A DNA stretch of 64,000 bases from Paenibacillus glycanilyticus (GCF_030161375.1 NZ_BSSQ01000013.1:295583-359582), one strand, 5' to 3'; shown: positions 1-8,738, counted from the first letter of the stretch. The notes: generated by a model not told the origin, from the letters alone. Numbers and translations are program-made.

Positions 1-1
1 C

Positions 2-1276
2 GAATACGACTGGGTCGTATCGCTTAGCCGGGAGCTGTGGAGCAAAGATCAGACGGAGCCGCGCGGCGTGCTGCTCGTCGACCTCAACTTTAGCGTCATT
101 AACGATACGCTCAACAATATTGACCTGAGCAAACGAGGTTACGTGTTTATCGTCGACGAAGACGGCAATATCGTGTACCATCCGCAGCAGCAGCTGATCT
201 ACAGCAACTTGAAGTCGGAGAAGATCGACGAGGTCCTGGCGAAGGGCAGCGGCAGCTTTATGACCGACGAAGGGAAAACAAGCCGCATCTATACGATCCA
301 GGACACCGGCTTTGGATGGAAAATCGTCGGCGTATCTTACGCGAACGAGCTGATCGGGAACAAACGCGAGATGCAGCTGTCGATGGTGGCGGCGGGGATC
401 TTTTGCCTTATCGTGGGCTTATTGCTCGCGGTGTTTGTATCGCGCAACTTGTCCCGCCCGATTAAGCAGCTCCAGGAGCATATGAAGAAGGTGGAGAAAG
501 GGAGCTTTCATATACGGGTGCCGATCGGCAATCCCCGCGAAATCGCATCGCTTGCCCGAACGTTTAACCTGATGGTCGTCAAAATCGAGGAGCTGATGAG
601 CCAGGTCGTCCGGGAACAGGAGATTAAGCGGAAGAGCGAGCTGACGGCGCTGCAGGCGCAGATTAATCCGCATTTTTTGTACAATACGCTGGATTCGATT
701 ATTTGGATGGCCGAGGGGAAAAAGACGGACGAGGTTGTGCTCATGACCTCTGCTTTGGCACGGCTGTTCCGCTCATCGATTAGCAGAGGGCAGGAACTGG
801 TCTCCATAAGGACGGAGATTGAACATGTCGCGAATTACCTTACGATTCAGAAGATCCGGTACAAGGACAAGCTGGATTTCCACATTGACGTCGACCCGGA
901 TATTTATGCTTACCGGACGCTGAAGGTTCTCTTGCAGCCGCTGCTTGAGAATGCGATTTATCATGGCATCAAGAATAGAATCGGAACGGGAACTATTCAG
1001 GTGACCGGAGGCAAACGTGACGGCTATATATGGCTTGAAGTGAGCGATAACGGCGTTGGGATGGAGGCGGAAGCGCTCCGGACGATCCTTGAGCCTAGAC
1101 GGAGCGACCGGGACAGCAAAGGAGTTGGAGTGGTTAACGTTCACGAGCGGATCCAGCTTTACTTCGGGAAGGAGTATGGCTTGTCTTACCGGAGTTATCC
1201 CGATGAAGGAACAACCGTTACGGTTCGCATTGCGGCCATCCAGGGCGATGAATTTGGGGGAGGTGCTGGCGCATGA
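2..1276 (+). CDS. Sensor histidine kinase, YesM type (5' end outside window)
   Basis: The reading frame is open from base 2, so the N-terminus (first membrane helix and part of the sensor domain) lies outside the window; GTG at 68 is an internal Val, not a start. In order one sees the end of an extracellular Cache-like domain (VDEDGNIVYHP), a membrane helix, a HAMP segment, the His_kinase block with QINPHFLYNTL (His near codon 224 of the visible part) and a HATPase domain with DNGVGM. Kinases of this family phosphorylate YesN-type response regulators in response to sugars. The next gene overlaps by 4 bp, which suggests the binding protein and kinase work together. The partner regulator is not seen here and may lie upstream. 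Confidence 0.9.
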   Translation, partial: EYDWVVSLSRELWSKDQTEPRGVLLVDLNFSVINDTLNNIDLSKRGYVFIVDEDGNIVYHPQQQLIYSNLKSEKIDEVLAKGSGSFMTDEGKTSRIYTIQDTGFGWKIVGVSYANELIGNKREMQLSMVAAGIFCLIVGLLLAVFVSRNLSRPIKQLQEHMKKVEKGSFHIRVPIGNPREIASLARTFNLMVVKIEELMSQVVREQEIKRKSELTALQAQINPHFLYNTLDSIIWMAEGKKTDEVVLMTSALARLFRSSISRGQELVSIRTEIEHVANYLTIQKIRYKDKLDFHIDVDPDIYAYRTLKVLLQPLLENAIYHGIKNRIGTGTIQVTGGKRDGYIWLEVSDNGVGMEAEALRTILEPRRSDRDSKGVGVVNVHERIQLYFGKEYGLSYRSYPDEGTTVTVRIAAIQGDEFGGGAGA

Positions 1277-2271
1277 GCGAATACCGCCGCCGTTCGGCCT
1301 CTGCGGTCTTCGCCGCGATTGTTATTGTAATAGCGGCATTCGGCATTTACAAATGGGCTGCGAGCCAGCGGGCAGAACGGCCCGCCGATATCATTGTCAC
1401 GGTAAAAGCAAAAGGACAAGTCATCGATTTCTGGAAGGTGCTGATCACCGGCGTGGAGGATGCGGCGCGGGAATACGGCGCGAACGTAACCGTTATTGGC
1501 CCTCCCACCGAGAGGGAGATTGATCTGCAGATCGAGCAGCTGGAGCAGGCGATTCGGGACAAGCCGGATGCCATTGTAATGGCGGCAACGGACTATAACC
1601 GGCTTGTTCCGGTTGCGAAACAAATCCGAAAAGCCGGCATCAAGCTTATAACCGTAGATTCCGGCATTAACAGCCGCGATTCGCTTAGCTTTATCGCAAC
1701 GGATAATGTCGAGGCCGGGCAAAAAGCGGCCGCACAAATGGCGGGGCTGCTCCCGAGCGCGGATACGGCCAAAATCGCCATAGTAAGCTTTGTATACGGC
1801 ACTTCCTCGCAAATGGAACGGGAACAGGGAGTCCGCGAATGGCTGAACGGCCATACGAATATTAAGGTCGCAAGCACGTTATACAGCGAAGGTCTGCCGG
1901 ACAAAGCCTATGAGCTGACAAAGGAACTTCTGTCTTCCGATCCTGGCATAAAAGGAATTGTGGGATTAAACGAGCCTTCAACGGTAGGCGCAGGCCGGGC
2001 TATTGAGGAATTGGGGCTTAGCGGCCAAGTCAAGCTGGTTGGCTTCGACAGCTCGGTTGACGAAGTGAAGCTGATCGAAGGCGGCGTCCTTCAGGCAACG
2101 GTCGTTCAGAAGCCGTACAACATGGGTTATCTGAGCGTGAAGACGGCCATCGAAGCGGTCCGGGGCAAGAAGATTCCGGAGCGGATCGATACGGAATCGG
2201 TCATTATCAACAAGGACAATATGTACACGGAACAAAATCAGAAGCTGCTCTTCCCGTTTGTGGGAGAGTAG
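1273..2271 (+). CDS. Membrane-anchored sugar-binding protein (periplasmic binding protein type 1)
   Basis: 332 residues. The N-terminus has a hydrophobic segment (AVFAAIVIVIAAFGIY) after a basic start, with no lipobox Cys, so it is probably a signal anchor. The rest matches RbsB/YtfQ-like binding proteins: the VIDFWKVLITGVEDAAREYG start of domain 1, DAIVMAATD, LITVDSGI and KLVGFDSSVDEV. It overlaps the kinase gene by ATGA and is followed by a terminator, so it is expressed with the kinase and not with the transporter downstream. Inference: it is the ligand-sensing accessory subunit of the kinase (three-component system), while the lipoprotein at 5052 serves transport. Confidence 0.85.
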   Translation: MSEYRRRSASAVFAAIVIVIAAFGIYKWAASQRAERPADIIVTVKAKGQVIDFWKVLITGVEDAAREYGANVTVIGPPTEREIDLQIEQLEQAIRDKPDAIVMAATDYNRLVPVAKQIRKAGIKLITVDSGINSRDSLSFIATDNVEAGQKAAAQMAGLLPSADTAKIAIVSFVYGTSSQMEREQGVREWLNGHTNIKVASTLYSEGLPDKAYELTKELLSSDPGIKGIVGLNEPSTVGAGRAIEELGLSGQVKLVGFDSSVDEVKLIEGGVLQATVVQKPYNMGYLSVKTAIEAVRGKKIPERIDTESVIINKDNMYTEQNQKLLFPFVGE

Positions 2272-2281
2272 CTTCTTTTTT
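2241..2281 (+). terminator. Rho-independent terminator overlapping the end of the binding-protein gene
   Basis: Left arm GAAGCTGCTCTTCCC (2241-2255) pairs with GGGAGAGTAGCTTC around a short loop and is followed by six T residues. It covers the last codons and the stop of the upstream gene. Confidence 0.75.
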
Positions 2282-2343
2282 CGTCGTATTCGGAATCAGA
2301 TGTTTTTCAACTATTCAAATACATTATTCCATTCTGGCCAATC

Positions 2344-2357
2344 GGAAAGCGCTTTAC
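2344..2357 (+). promoter_or_regulatory. Possible catabolite-responsive (cre) site upstream of the sugar ABC operon
   Basis: GGAAAGCGCTTTAC has the AAGCGCTTT palindromic core of CcpA sites but departs from the TGWAANCGNTNWCA consensus at three positions. It lies about 40 bp before the transporter start. Position and core support it; binding is inferred. Confidence 0.35.
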
Positions 2358-2394
2358 AATTAGCTTAGTTATAGCGGGATGGAGTGATGCCGGC

Positions 2395-3894
2395 GTGGAA
2401 GAACTACTCGTTCAGATGGAAGGGATCGACAAATATTTTCCTGGCGTTCAAGCGTTGCAGGGCTGCCGGTTTGAGCTAAAGCGGGGAGAGGTGCACGCGC
2501 TGGTTGGCGAGAACGGGGCCGGCAAATCCACCTTGATGAAGGTGCTGACGGGCGTATATCAGAAGGATGCGGGAACGATTGTTTATGACGGCGCGGAGGT
2601 GGAGATGCTCAGCGCAAAAGCGGCCCAGAAGCTTGGTATTTCCATCATTCATCAGGAGCTGAATTTGGCGCCGGATCTAACGGTTGCGCAGAACATTTAT
2701 ATCGGACGCGAGCCAAGAAGGGGATTTCGGCTGTTCCTGAACGAGCGGGAGCTGAAGCGGAAGGTGGAGCGGTTGTTCGAGCGGCTGAACATGGATCTGG
2801 ATCCGGATGAACCGGTCTCCCAGATGACGGTTGCGAAGCAGCAAATGGTTGAGATCGCAAAGGCTCTTTCTTACGACGCCAAGGTTCTGATCATGGATGA
2901 ACCAACCGCGGCGTTAAGCGATTCCGAGATCGATGATCTGTTTGTCATTATTCATCAGCTCCGCAGCAGCGGGGTTGGCATTGTCTACATTTCGCACCGG
3001 ATGGATGAGCTGAAGCGAATCACCGACCGGATTACGGTTATGCGGGACGGACGGTATATCGATACCGTGCCGACGGCTTCCGTGACGAACGAGCAGATTA
3101 TCGCGATGATGGTCGGGCGGGAGATATATGACAACACGAAGCAAATCCGGATAGCGGAGAGCAGCGAGACGGTGCTTGAGGTGAAGGGGCTTTGCCGCAA
3201 GGGGGCCTTGGACAATATCAGCTTCAAACTCCGCAAAGGAGAGATCGTAGGTTTCGCCGGTCTAATTGGAGCGGGCCGGACGGAGGTGGCGAGAGCTATC
3301 TTTGGCGCCGATCCCATCGATGCGGGAGAAATAACGGTCCATGGCCGCAAGGTTACGCTGAAGCAGCCTTATGACGCGGTGCAGGCGGGAATCGGCTATT
3401 TGTCGGAGGACCGCAAACGGTATGGCTGTATCGTCGAGATGGATGTAAAGACGAATGTGGCGGTCGCCTCCTTAAGGCAATACGCGAATCGGGTAGGATG
3501 GATGAACAGCGGCCAAATCGCGAAGGCGGCCGATCGTATTGTTGAGCTCCTGAAGGTGAAGACGCCCCACATTAACCAGAACGTCAAATTCCTGTCCGGA
3601 GGCAATCAGCAGAAGGTGGTCATCGGCAAATGGCTAACCCAGGGCTGCGACATTCTTATCTTCGACGAACCGACGCGGGGAATCGACGTGGGAGCCAAAA
3701 GCGAGATCTACAAGCTGCTGAACGATCTTGCCGACAGGGGGAAATCGATCATTATGATCTCCTCGGAGCTGCCCGAGATTATGCGGATGAGCCATCGCAT
3801 CATCGTTATGTGCGAAGGACGCATTACCGGCGAGCTGGACCGCGAAGAAGCGACGCAGGAGCAAATTATGCGCTATGCCACGCTGCGGGCTTGA
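2395..3894 (+). CDS. Sugar ABC transporter, dual ATPase subunit (RbsA/MglA family)
   Basis: 499 residues, the usual length for the double-domain ATPases of ribose/galactose/xylose importers. The N-terminal half has a Walker A GENGAGKST (38-46) and a Walker B LIMDEPTAAL. The C-terminal half has a degenerate Walker A (GLIGAGRTE), a signature LSGGNQQK and LIFDEPTRGIDVG, as is typical of RbsA. The GTG start at 2395 is set by GGAGTG eight bases upstream. It is followed by a permease (51 bp) and a binding lipoprotein. The exact sugar cannot be read from the sequence. Confidence 0.93.
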   Translation: MEELLVQMEGIDKYFPGVQALQGCRFELKRGEVHALVGENGAGKSTLMKVLTGVYQKDAGTIVYDGAEVEMLSAKAAQKLGISIIHQELNLAPDLTVAQNIYIGREPRRGFRLFLNERELKRKVERLFERLNMDLDPDEPVSQMTVAKQQMVEIAKALSYDAKVLIMDEPTAALSDSEIDDLFVIIHQLRSSGVGIVYISHRMDELKRITDRITVMRDGRYIDTVPTASVTNEQIIAMMVGREIYDNTKQIRIAESSETVLEVKGLCRKGALDNISFKLRKGEIVGFAGLIGAGRTEVARAIFGADPIDAGEITVHGRKVTLKQPYDAVQAGIGYLSEDRKRYGCIVEMDVKTNVAVASLRQYANRVGWMNSGQIAKAADRIVELLKVKTPHINQNVKFLSGGNQQKVVIGKWLTQGCDILIFDEPTRGIDVGAKSEIYKLLNDLADRGKSIIMISSELPEIMRMSHRIIVMCEGRITGELDREEATQEQIMRYATLRA

Positions 3895-3945
3895 CGAAGA
3901 CAAGACCGTTTCAATAAAAGTTCTTACTCTTAGGAGGTAACTTCC

Positions 3946-4962
3946 ATGAAAATGCAGCCAAAAGCCGAAATCGCGCAGCTTGGCGGCAAGCAGGCGGCCC
4001 TTATGCTGAAGCCGGGCGTTCTGCAGCAGGTGCTTGCTTTTGCCAGCTTAATCGTCCTGATTCTCGTCTTCTCGATCGCATCGAGCAACTTCTTTCAGTT
4101 CACCAATATCGTAGGCATTCTGCTCTCCACCGCGGTGACCGGCGTATTGGCGCTAGGCTCCACGTTTGTGATCATTACGGGCGGCATTGACCTGTCGGTT
4201 GGGACGGTCATGACCTTAAGCGCGGTTATGACCGGGGTATTCATAACGTATTGGGGGCTTCCGGTACCGCTTGGCATAATCGGCGGAATTCTGACGGGCG
4301 GAATATGCGGTCTGCTGTCCGGCGTTATGGTCGCCAAGCTCAAAATCCCGCCTTTTATCGCGACTCTCGCCATGATGATGATCGCCAAAGGACTCGCGCT
4401 TGTCATCTCCGGCACGAAACCGATCTACTTCAATGATCATCCGGTGTTCAGCGAGGTGTCGCAAGGTTCATTCTTTGACGAGATCATCCCGGGTTTTGCG
4501 ATTCCGAACGCGGTTGTTATTTTCTTTATTGCCGCCATTATAGGAAGCATTCTATTGTCGAGAACAATCGTTGGCCGTTATAACTTCGCGCTTGGCAGCA
4601 ATGAGGAAGCAACAAGGCTGTCGGGCGTTAACGTGAACTACTGGAAAATCGCGATCTACACCATTACCGGTATTTTCACCGGACTCGCGGGCATTCTGAT
4701 TGCTTCGCGTCTTAATTCCGCGCAACCTGCGCTTGGTGCCGGCTACGAGCTTGAAGCGATTGCCGCCGTTGTTATTGGAGGTACTTCGTTGAGCGGCGGG
4801 AAAGGCACAATCGTGGGCACCGTTATCGGGGCTCTCATTATGAGCGTGCTTACGAATGGACTTCGCATCTTGTCCGTTCCGCAAGAGTGGCAGACGGTTG
4901 TGGTCGGAATTGTCATTCTGCTGGCCGTTTACGCGGATATCTTGCGCCGCCGGACTCGTTAG
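3946..4962 (+). CDS. Sugar ABC transporter permease (RbsC family)
   Basis: 338 residues with about ten hydrophobic helices. Family markers are ITGGIDLSVGTVMTLSAV near the N-terminal third and ALGSNEEATRLSGVNVNYWKI followed by AAVVIGGTSLSGGKGTIVGT near the C-terminus, both typical of the BPD_transp_2 family that moves ribose-like sugars or autoinducer-2. Start ATG follows TAGGAGGTAAC. It is the second gene of the ATPase-permease-binding protein operon. Confidence 0.93.
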   Translation: MKMQPKAEIAQLGGKQAALMLKPGVLQQVLAFASLIVLILVFSIASSNFFQFTNIVGILLSTAVTGVLALGSTFVIITGGIDLSVGTVMTLSAVMTGVFITYWGLPVPLGIIGGILTGGICGLLSGVMVAKLKIPPFIATLAMMMIAKGLALVISGTKPIYFNDHPVFSEVSQGSFFDEIIPGFAIPNAVVIFFIAAIIGSILLSRTIVGRYNFALGSNEEATRLSGVNVNYWKIAIYTITGIFTGLAGILIASRLNSAQPALGAGYELEAIAAVVIGGTSLSGGKGTIVGTVIGALIMSVLTNGLRILSVPQEWQTVVVGIVILLAVYADILRRRTR

Positions 4963-5051
4963 AAACCTTGGGCGCGGAGTTTCTTAGGCAAATCTCGCGA
5001 CCCAAGCTTCTATATAGGATGGAACGAATTCATATCAAAGGGGAGATTTCG

Positions 5052-6050
5052 GTGAAAAAGTTTACGGCGGTCGTATTGGCTGTACTGATGACGGTTGTGA
5101 TGCTCAGCGCCTGCGGTTCGAACAACGACGGCGGCAGCCAATCAAGCGGCGACAACGGAGGAACAAAAGCAAGCGGAGACAAGATTTATATTCCGATCAT
5201 CTCGAAGGGATTCCAGCATCAATTCTGGCAGGCGGTGAAAGCCGGAGCGGAAAAAGCCGCCACGGAGTTCAACGTCGAAATTACCTTCGAAGGGCCGGAG
5301 ACCGAAGCGCAGGTGGATAAACAGATCGAAATGCTGCAAGCGGCTCTCGACAAGAAGCCTAGCGCGATTGGGTTTGCCGCTCTCGACAGCCAGGCATCCA
5401 TTCCGCTTCTGCAAAAAGCAAAAGACGCCAATATCCCGGTTATTGCTTTTGACTCCGGCGTCGACAGCGACATCCCGATCACAACGGCTTCAACCGACAA
5501 CAAAGCCGCTGCCGCTCTTGCCGCAGACAAAATGGCGGAGCTAATCGGCGGGGAAGGCGAAGTTGGCGTCATCGTGCATGACCAGACTTCCGTCACCGGC
5601 GTTGACCGGCGCGACGGCTTCGTGAACCGGATCAAAGAGAAATATCCCAATATTAAGATTGTCGACATTCAATACGGCGGGGGCGACCACCTCAAATCAA
5701 CCGACCTGGCGAAAGCGATGATGCAGGCGCATCCGAACCTGAAGGGCTTTTTTGGCTCCAATGAAGGCTCCGCGGTTGGCGTTATTAATGCCGTAACCGA
5801 GCTGAAGAAGGAAGGCCAAATTACCGTTATCGGCTTCGATTCGGGCAAAGCGCAGATTGATGCCATCAAGAGCGGAGTCATGGCGGGCGCGATTACCCAG
5901 AATCCGGTTGGCATCGGGTATGAAACGGTCAAAGCGGCGGTGGAAGCGATCCGCGGCGAGAAGGTCGAATCGACTATTGATACGGGGTTCTATTACTACG
6001 ATAAGACCAATATCGACAGCGACGAAATAAAAGCGGTGTTGTACGAATAA
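5052..6050 (+). CDS. Sugar-binding lipoprotein of the RbsAC-like importer
   Basis: 332 residues from GTG 5052, chosen because AAAGGGGAG lies just upstream and the protein then starts MKKFTAVVLAVLMTVVMLSAC, a lipoprotein signal with lipobox LSAC. The mature part is a Peripla_BP_4 fold: FQHQFWQAVKAGAEKAA, IGFAALDSQASIPLL, VIAFDSGVDSDIP and TVIGFDSGKAQIDAI. It resembles the protein at 1273-2271 in overall design but is secreted as a lipoprotein and is last in the transporter operon. It delivers the sugar to the permease outside the membrane. Confidence 0.92.
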   Translation: MKKFTAVVLAVLMTVVMLSACGSNNDGGSQSSGDNGGTKASGDKIYIPIISKGFQHQFWQAVKAGAEKAATEFNVEITFEGPETEAQVDKQIEMLQAALDKKPSAIGFAALDSQASIPLLQKAKDANIPVIAFDSGVDSDIPITTASTDNKAAAALAADKMAELIGGEGEVGVIVHDQTSVTGVDRRDGFVNRIKEKYPNIKIVDIQYGGGDHLKSTDLAKAMMQAHPNLKGFFGSNEGSAVGVINAVTELKKEGQITVIGFDSGKAQIDAIKSGVMAGAITQNPVGIGYETVKAAVEAIRGEKVESTIDTGFYYYDKTNIDSDEIKAVLYE

Positions 6051-6069
6051 TTCATTCGCAAGAGGATAA

Positions 6070-6116
6070 AAATAGCAGCCGGGTGTCATTTATAGTGACA
6101 TAGGCTGCTATTTTTT
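6070..6116 (+). terminator. Terminator after the sugar ABC operon
   Basis: AAATAGCAGCC (6070-6080) pairs with GGCTGCTATTT, with an inner TGTCA/TGACA pairing, followed by a T run. It separates the transporter operon from the YitT-type gene. Confidence 0.85.
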
Positions 6117-6181
6117 GGTCCCGTAATTTTGAACAAATCTTAGTATTGTGTTAGGCTTATAAGAAAAGGCTGGAGGTCACG

Positions 6182-7048
6182 ATGGCAAAAGAGCACAAAA
6201 AACTATCCGCGCTAGAAATTTTTAAACGCATCATTTTCATTACAATAGGGTCCGTACTAATGGGGGTGTCCCTAGAACTATTCCTCGTACCTAATGACGT
6301 CATTGACGGCGGCATCACCGGTATTTCCATTATGGTATCGGAATTAACCCACTTGCCCCTTGGTCTATTCATATTCCTCTTGAACATTCCGTTTCTGTTC
6401 ATCGGCTTTAAGCAAATCGGCAAAACCTTCGCCATGTCTACCTTATATGGCATCGTGGTCATGTCGATCACCACTCAACTACTCCACCATGTGGATGCGT
6501 TTACGGAAGAAAAGCTGCTTGCCGTCTTGTTCGGCGGCATTATTCTCGGTGGCGGCGTAGGTCTCGTTATTCGGTTCGGCGGTTCGCTCGACGGCACGGA
6601 GATTGTGGCGATTCTTGCTTCCAAGCGATTCCATATGCCGGTCGGCCAGATCATTATGATCGTCAACGTCTTTATCTTTATTCTCGCCGGATTTGTGTTC
6701 GAGTGGGATTCCGCGATGTATTCGATGGTCACCTATTATCTCGCGACAAAAGTCATGGACATTGTGGTGGAAGGGATCGAGGAATCGAAGTCCGTCACCA
6801 TCATCTCGAGCGCTTACGAAGAGATTGCCGAGACTATCATGACCCGTCTTGGCCGCAGCACCACCTATATTCAAGCACGCGGCGGTTATTCCAGAGAAGA
6901 GACCCAGATGGTCTATTGCGTAGTCAGCCGTCTGGAAGTCGCTAAGTTAAGGGCCATTGTGCAGGATATTGATGCGCAAGCTTTTATCGCGATCGAGAAC
7001 GTAGCCGACGTGCAAGGCGGCGGTTTCACGAAAAAAAGCATCCACTAA
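6182..7048 (+). CDS. YitT family membrane protein (DUF161 + DUF2179)
   Basis: 288 residues. The N-terminal two thirds hold five or six hydrophobic helices with the family signature LVPNDVIDGGITGISIM and GGSLDGTEIVAILASKRF. The C-terminal 80 residues form the soluble DUF2179 domain (ITIISSAYEEIAETIMTRL, then GGYSREETQMVYCVVSRLE). The family is widespread in Firmicutes; its transport substrate is unknown. Start ATG follows GGAGGTCACG. It appears monocistronic, convergent with the glycerophosphodiesterase gene with only 4 bp between the stop codons. Confidence 0.9.
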   Translation: MAKEHKKLSALEIFKRIIFITIGSVLMGVSLELFLVPNDVIDGGITGISIMVSELTHLPLGLFIFLLNIPFLFIGFKQIGKTFAMSTLYGIVVMSITTQLLHHVDAFTEEKLLAVLFGGIILGGGVGLVIRFGGSLDGTEIVAILASKRFHMPVGQIIMIVNVFIFILAGFVFEWDSAMYSMVTYYLATKVMDIVVEGIEESKSVTIISSAYEEIAETIMTRLGRSTTYIQARGGYSREETQMVYCVVSRLEVAKLRAIVQDIDAQAFIAIENVADVQGGGFTKKSIH

Positions 7049-7052
7049 ATAT

Positions 7053-7784
7053 TTATTGGCCTCGAAGGATGGCGGCAAGGCGTTCCGGGTAATCCGTAAT
7101 GATACCCGCAACGCCTGCTTGCATAAGGCGCTTCATCTCCGCGGGATCGTTTACGGTGAAGACGTTGTAGATCACGTCATGTTGAGCCGCTTCCGCCACC
7201 CATTCCGGCAATACCGCGTAACGGGAAGCATGCAGGGCGGAAGCTCCAACCGACTTGGCATACTTCCAAGGACGGTATAAACCTTCCATATACAAAATGC
7301 CGGTCGGAATTTCCGGCGCAATCCGATTGCATTCGATTAAGGAATAATGATTAAAGCTGGATATAATCACTTGATCCGACATGCGGTAGGATTGAACGGT
7401 TTCAATCACTTTGCGTTCGAGACCCGGGTATTCGACAATGCCGTTTTTCAACTCGATATTTACGATGGTATGCGTCCGTTTCGCCAGTTCAAGCAGTTGT
7501 TCCAGAGTAGGAATCCGCGCATCCTTGAATTCCGGGGAGAACCAACTGCCGGCGTCAAGCTGAAGCACCTCGTCTGCCAACGTTTCCGCTACAAGCGCGT
7601 TTACGCCTGTCGTTCTCCGCAACTTCTCATCATGGATCAGTACCAATCTTCCGTCCTTCGTCATCTGCACATCCGTCTCAATTCCCGTTGCGCCAAGCGT
7701 GATTGCCTGTTCGAAAGCGATCATCGTGTTCTCCGGATAATTGCCGGAAGCCCCCCGGTGCGCATAATTAACGACTGTTGTCAT
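7053..7784 (-). CDS. Glycerophosphodiester phosphodiesterase (GDPD family), cytoplasmic
   Basis: 243 residues from ATG at 7784, preceded by GGGAG on the minus strand; an upstream in-frame GTG at 7832 is less likely. The catalytic motif is near the start (YAHRGASGNYPENTMIAFEQA), followed by ETDVQMTKDGRLVLIHDEKLRRTTG, which carries the second His and metal-binding acids. No signal peptide, so it is the UgpQ-like cytosolic type that splits glycerophosphodiesters to glycerol-3-phosphate and an alcohol. The C-terminal VNDPAEMKRLMQAGVAGIITDYPERL is typical of the family. Confidence 0.9.
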   Translation of the reverse strand: MTTVVNYAHRGASGNYPENTMIAFEQAITLGATGIETDVQMTKDGRLVLIHDEKLRRTTGVNALVAETLADEVLQLDAGSWFSPEFKDARIPTLEQLLELAKRTHTIVNIELKNGIVEYPGLERKVIETVQSYRMSDQVIISSFNHYSLIECNRIAPEIPTGILYMEGLYRPWKYAKSVGASALHASRYAVLPEWVAEAAQHDVIYNVFTVNDPAEMKRLMQAGVAGIITDYPERLAAILRGQ

Positions 7785-7896
7785 AACCGTTCTCCCACTC
7801 CCATCTCCATCATAAAATTGAATCAATATCACTTTACTTCCGATTTGTTTGCGTTGTATTAAGTTATATTATCCTTATGCTGCATTTACCGATTGA

Positions 7897-7913
7897 ATAC
7901 CCCTAGGGGGTAT
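7897..7913 (+). promoter_or_regulatory. CsoR-type copper operator 1
   Basis: ATACCCCTAGGGGGTAT, an almost perfect palindrome matching the known CsoR operator of G-tract inverted repeats. It sits immediately before, and overlaps, a possible -10 box TATGAT (7911-7916). Confidence 0.8.
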
Positions 7914-7932
7914 GATATGATGAACGTAAGCC

Positions 7933-7949
7933 ATACCCCCTGGAGGTAT
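7933..7949 (+). promoter_or_regulatory. CsoR-type copper operator 2, overlapping the csoR ribosome site
   Basis: ATACCCCCTGGAGGTAT, a second copy 36 bp downstream of the first. Its right half is the Shine-Dalgarno sequence GGAGG of csoR, so the same bases serve in DNA and RNA. Confidence 0.7.
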
Positions 7950-7954
7950 TCACG

Positions 7955-8293
7955 ATGATCGAACAAGAGAAAACCGAGCATTGCCATACAGCTCAGCCGG
8001 ACCAGCAGGGCGCCGAGCGCAAGAGCCATCATTCCGACAAGATGAAGTCCAACCTCGTATCGCGCCTCAACCGCATTGAAGGTCAAATTCGCGGCGTGAA
8101 GGCGATGATCGAGAAGGATACGTATTGCGATGATGTGCTGAATCAGATTGCGGCGGTGCAATCGGCTCTGAACGGCGTTGGGAAGCTTCTGCTGGAAGGC
8201 CACATGAAAAGCTGTATCATCGAACGCATTCAGGCGGGTGAAAGCGAAGTTATTGACGAACTGCTCGTTACTGTAAATAAATTAATGAAATAA
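7955..8293 (+). CDS. csoR: Copper-sensing repressor CsoR
   Basis: 112 residues. The all-helical CsoR/RcnR core starts at about residue 33 (LVSRLNRIEGQIRGVKAMIE). The Cu(I) ligands of true CsoR proteins are present: Cys58 (TYCDD), His83 (EGHMKSC) and Cys87. Known role: it binds operator DNA without copper and lets go when Cu(I) binds. The N-terminal ~30 residues are an extra His/Cys-bearing tail (HCHTAQ, SHH). The two GGGGG palindromes upstream indicate autoregulation, and copZ follows by 18 bp. Confidence 0.93.
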   Translation: MIEQEKTEHCHTAQPDQQGAERKSHHSDKMKSNLVSRLNRIEGQIRGVKAMIEKDTYCDDVLNQIAAVQSALNGVGKLLLEGHMKSCIIERIQAGESEVIDELLVTVNKLMK

Positions 8294-8311
8294 GACCGGG
8301 AGGGAATTATT

Positions 8312-8512
8312 ATGACAAACGTTACGTTGAAGGTAGAAGGCATGTCCTGCGGACATTGCGTAAGCGCGGTTGAGAAGGCGGTTACCGGTGCGGGCGCAAA
8401 CGGATCGGTAGATCTGGCGGCGGGTAAAGTTACCGTGTCGTACGATGAGAAAAAGGTATCGCTTGATACGATCAAACAAGCGATTGAAGAGCAAGGCTAC
8501 GATATCGCATAA
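8312..8512 (+). CDS. copZ: Copper chaperone CopZ (HMA domain)
   Basis: 66 residues, one heavy-metal-associated domain with the Cu(I) motif GMSCGHC (Cys13, Cys16) and a typical TVSYDEKKVSLDTIKQAIEEQGYDI end. It carries cytosolic Cu(I), normally to the CopA exporter. It is co-transcribed with csoR. No copA ATPase follows within this window, which is unusual; it may be encoded elsewhere. Confidence 0.93.
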   Translation: MTNVTLKVEGMSCGHCVSAVEKAVTGAGANGSVDLAAGKVTVSYDEKKVSLDTIKQAIEEQGYDIA

Positions 8513-8611
8513 GAAAAAAGTAGTAGTACAAACAGCATTTACACATAGAACTCTTAGGACTTTAGTGCTATATTATATGGAACCGGCAAATGGCAATGCA
8601 AACAGTTGTCT

Positions 8612-8738
8612 AACCCTATGAAGACGCTGATCACGTCACTAGACGACTGTGAGCGCCCTGTGGGGGTGAGAGTCCACAGCGTATAGGTTTGTCGGTCTAT
8701 GCAAGAAAAGCTTTTTTTCATAACGCTTTTTTTCTTGC
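8612..8738 (+). ncRNA. Candidate structured RNA in the copZ downstream gap
   Basis: The sequence folds by eye into a closed multi-branch structure. AACCCTAT (8612-8619) pairs with ATAGGTT (8683-8689) and ACGCT (8624-8628) with AGCGT (8678-8682). Inside these are TCAC...GTGA (8631-8652) enclosing CGTC-acta-GACG, and a TGTGG/CCACA hairpin (8660-8678) with a GGGTGAGAGT loop. A GC-flanked stem-loop with T runs follows (8701-8738). I could not match it to an Rfam family. It could be an sRNA or a leader of the gene at 8891. The strand is inferred from the T runs. Confidence 0.4.

Noticed and set aside
68..70. GTG 68 as start of the sensor kinase
   Set aside because: The frame is open to the window edge with sensor-domain-like sequence, so this GTG is an internal Val.
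4887..5051. N-terminal extension of the lipoprotein at 5052 into the permease gene
   Set aside because: The open frame overlaps the permease, but the lipoprotein signal and ribosome site fix the start at GTG 5052.
8612..8689. Group II intron or known riboswitch (the GGGGTGAGAGTCC stretch)
   Set aside because: Only this short phrase recalls an intron, the region is far too small, and no riboswitch core I know fits.
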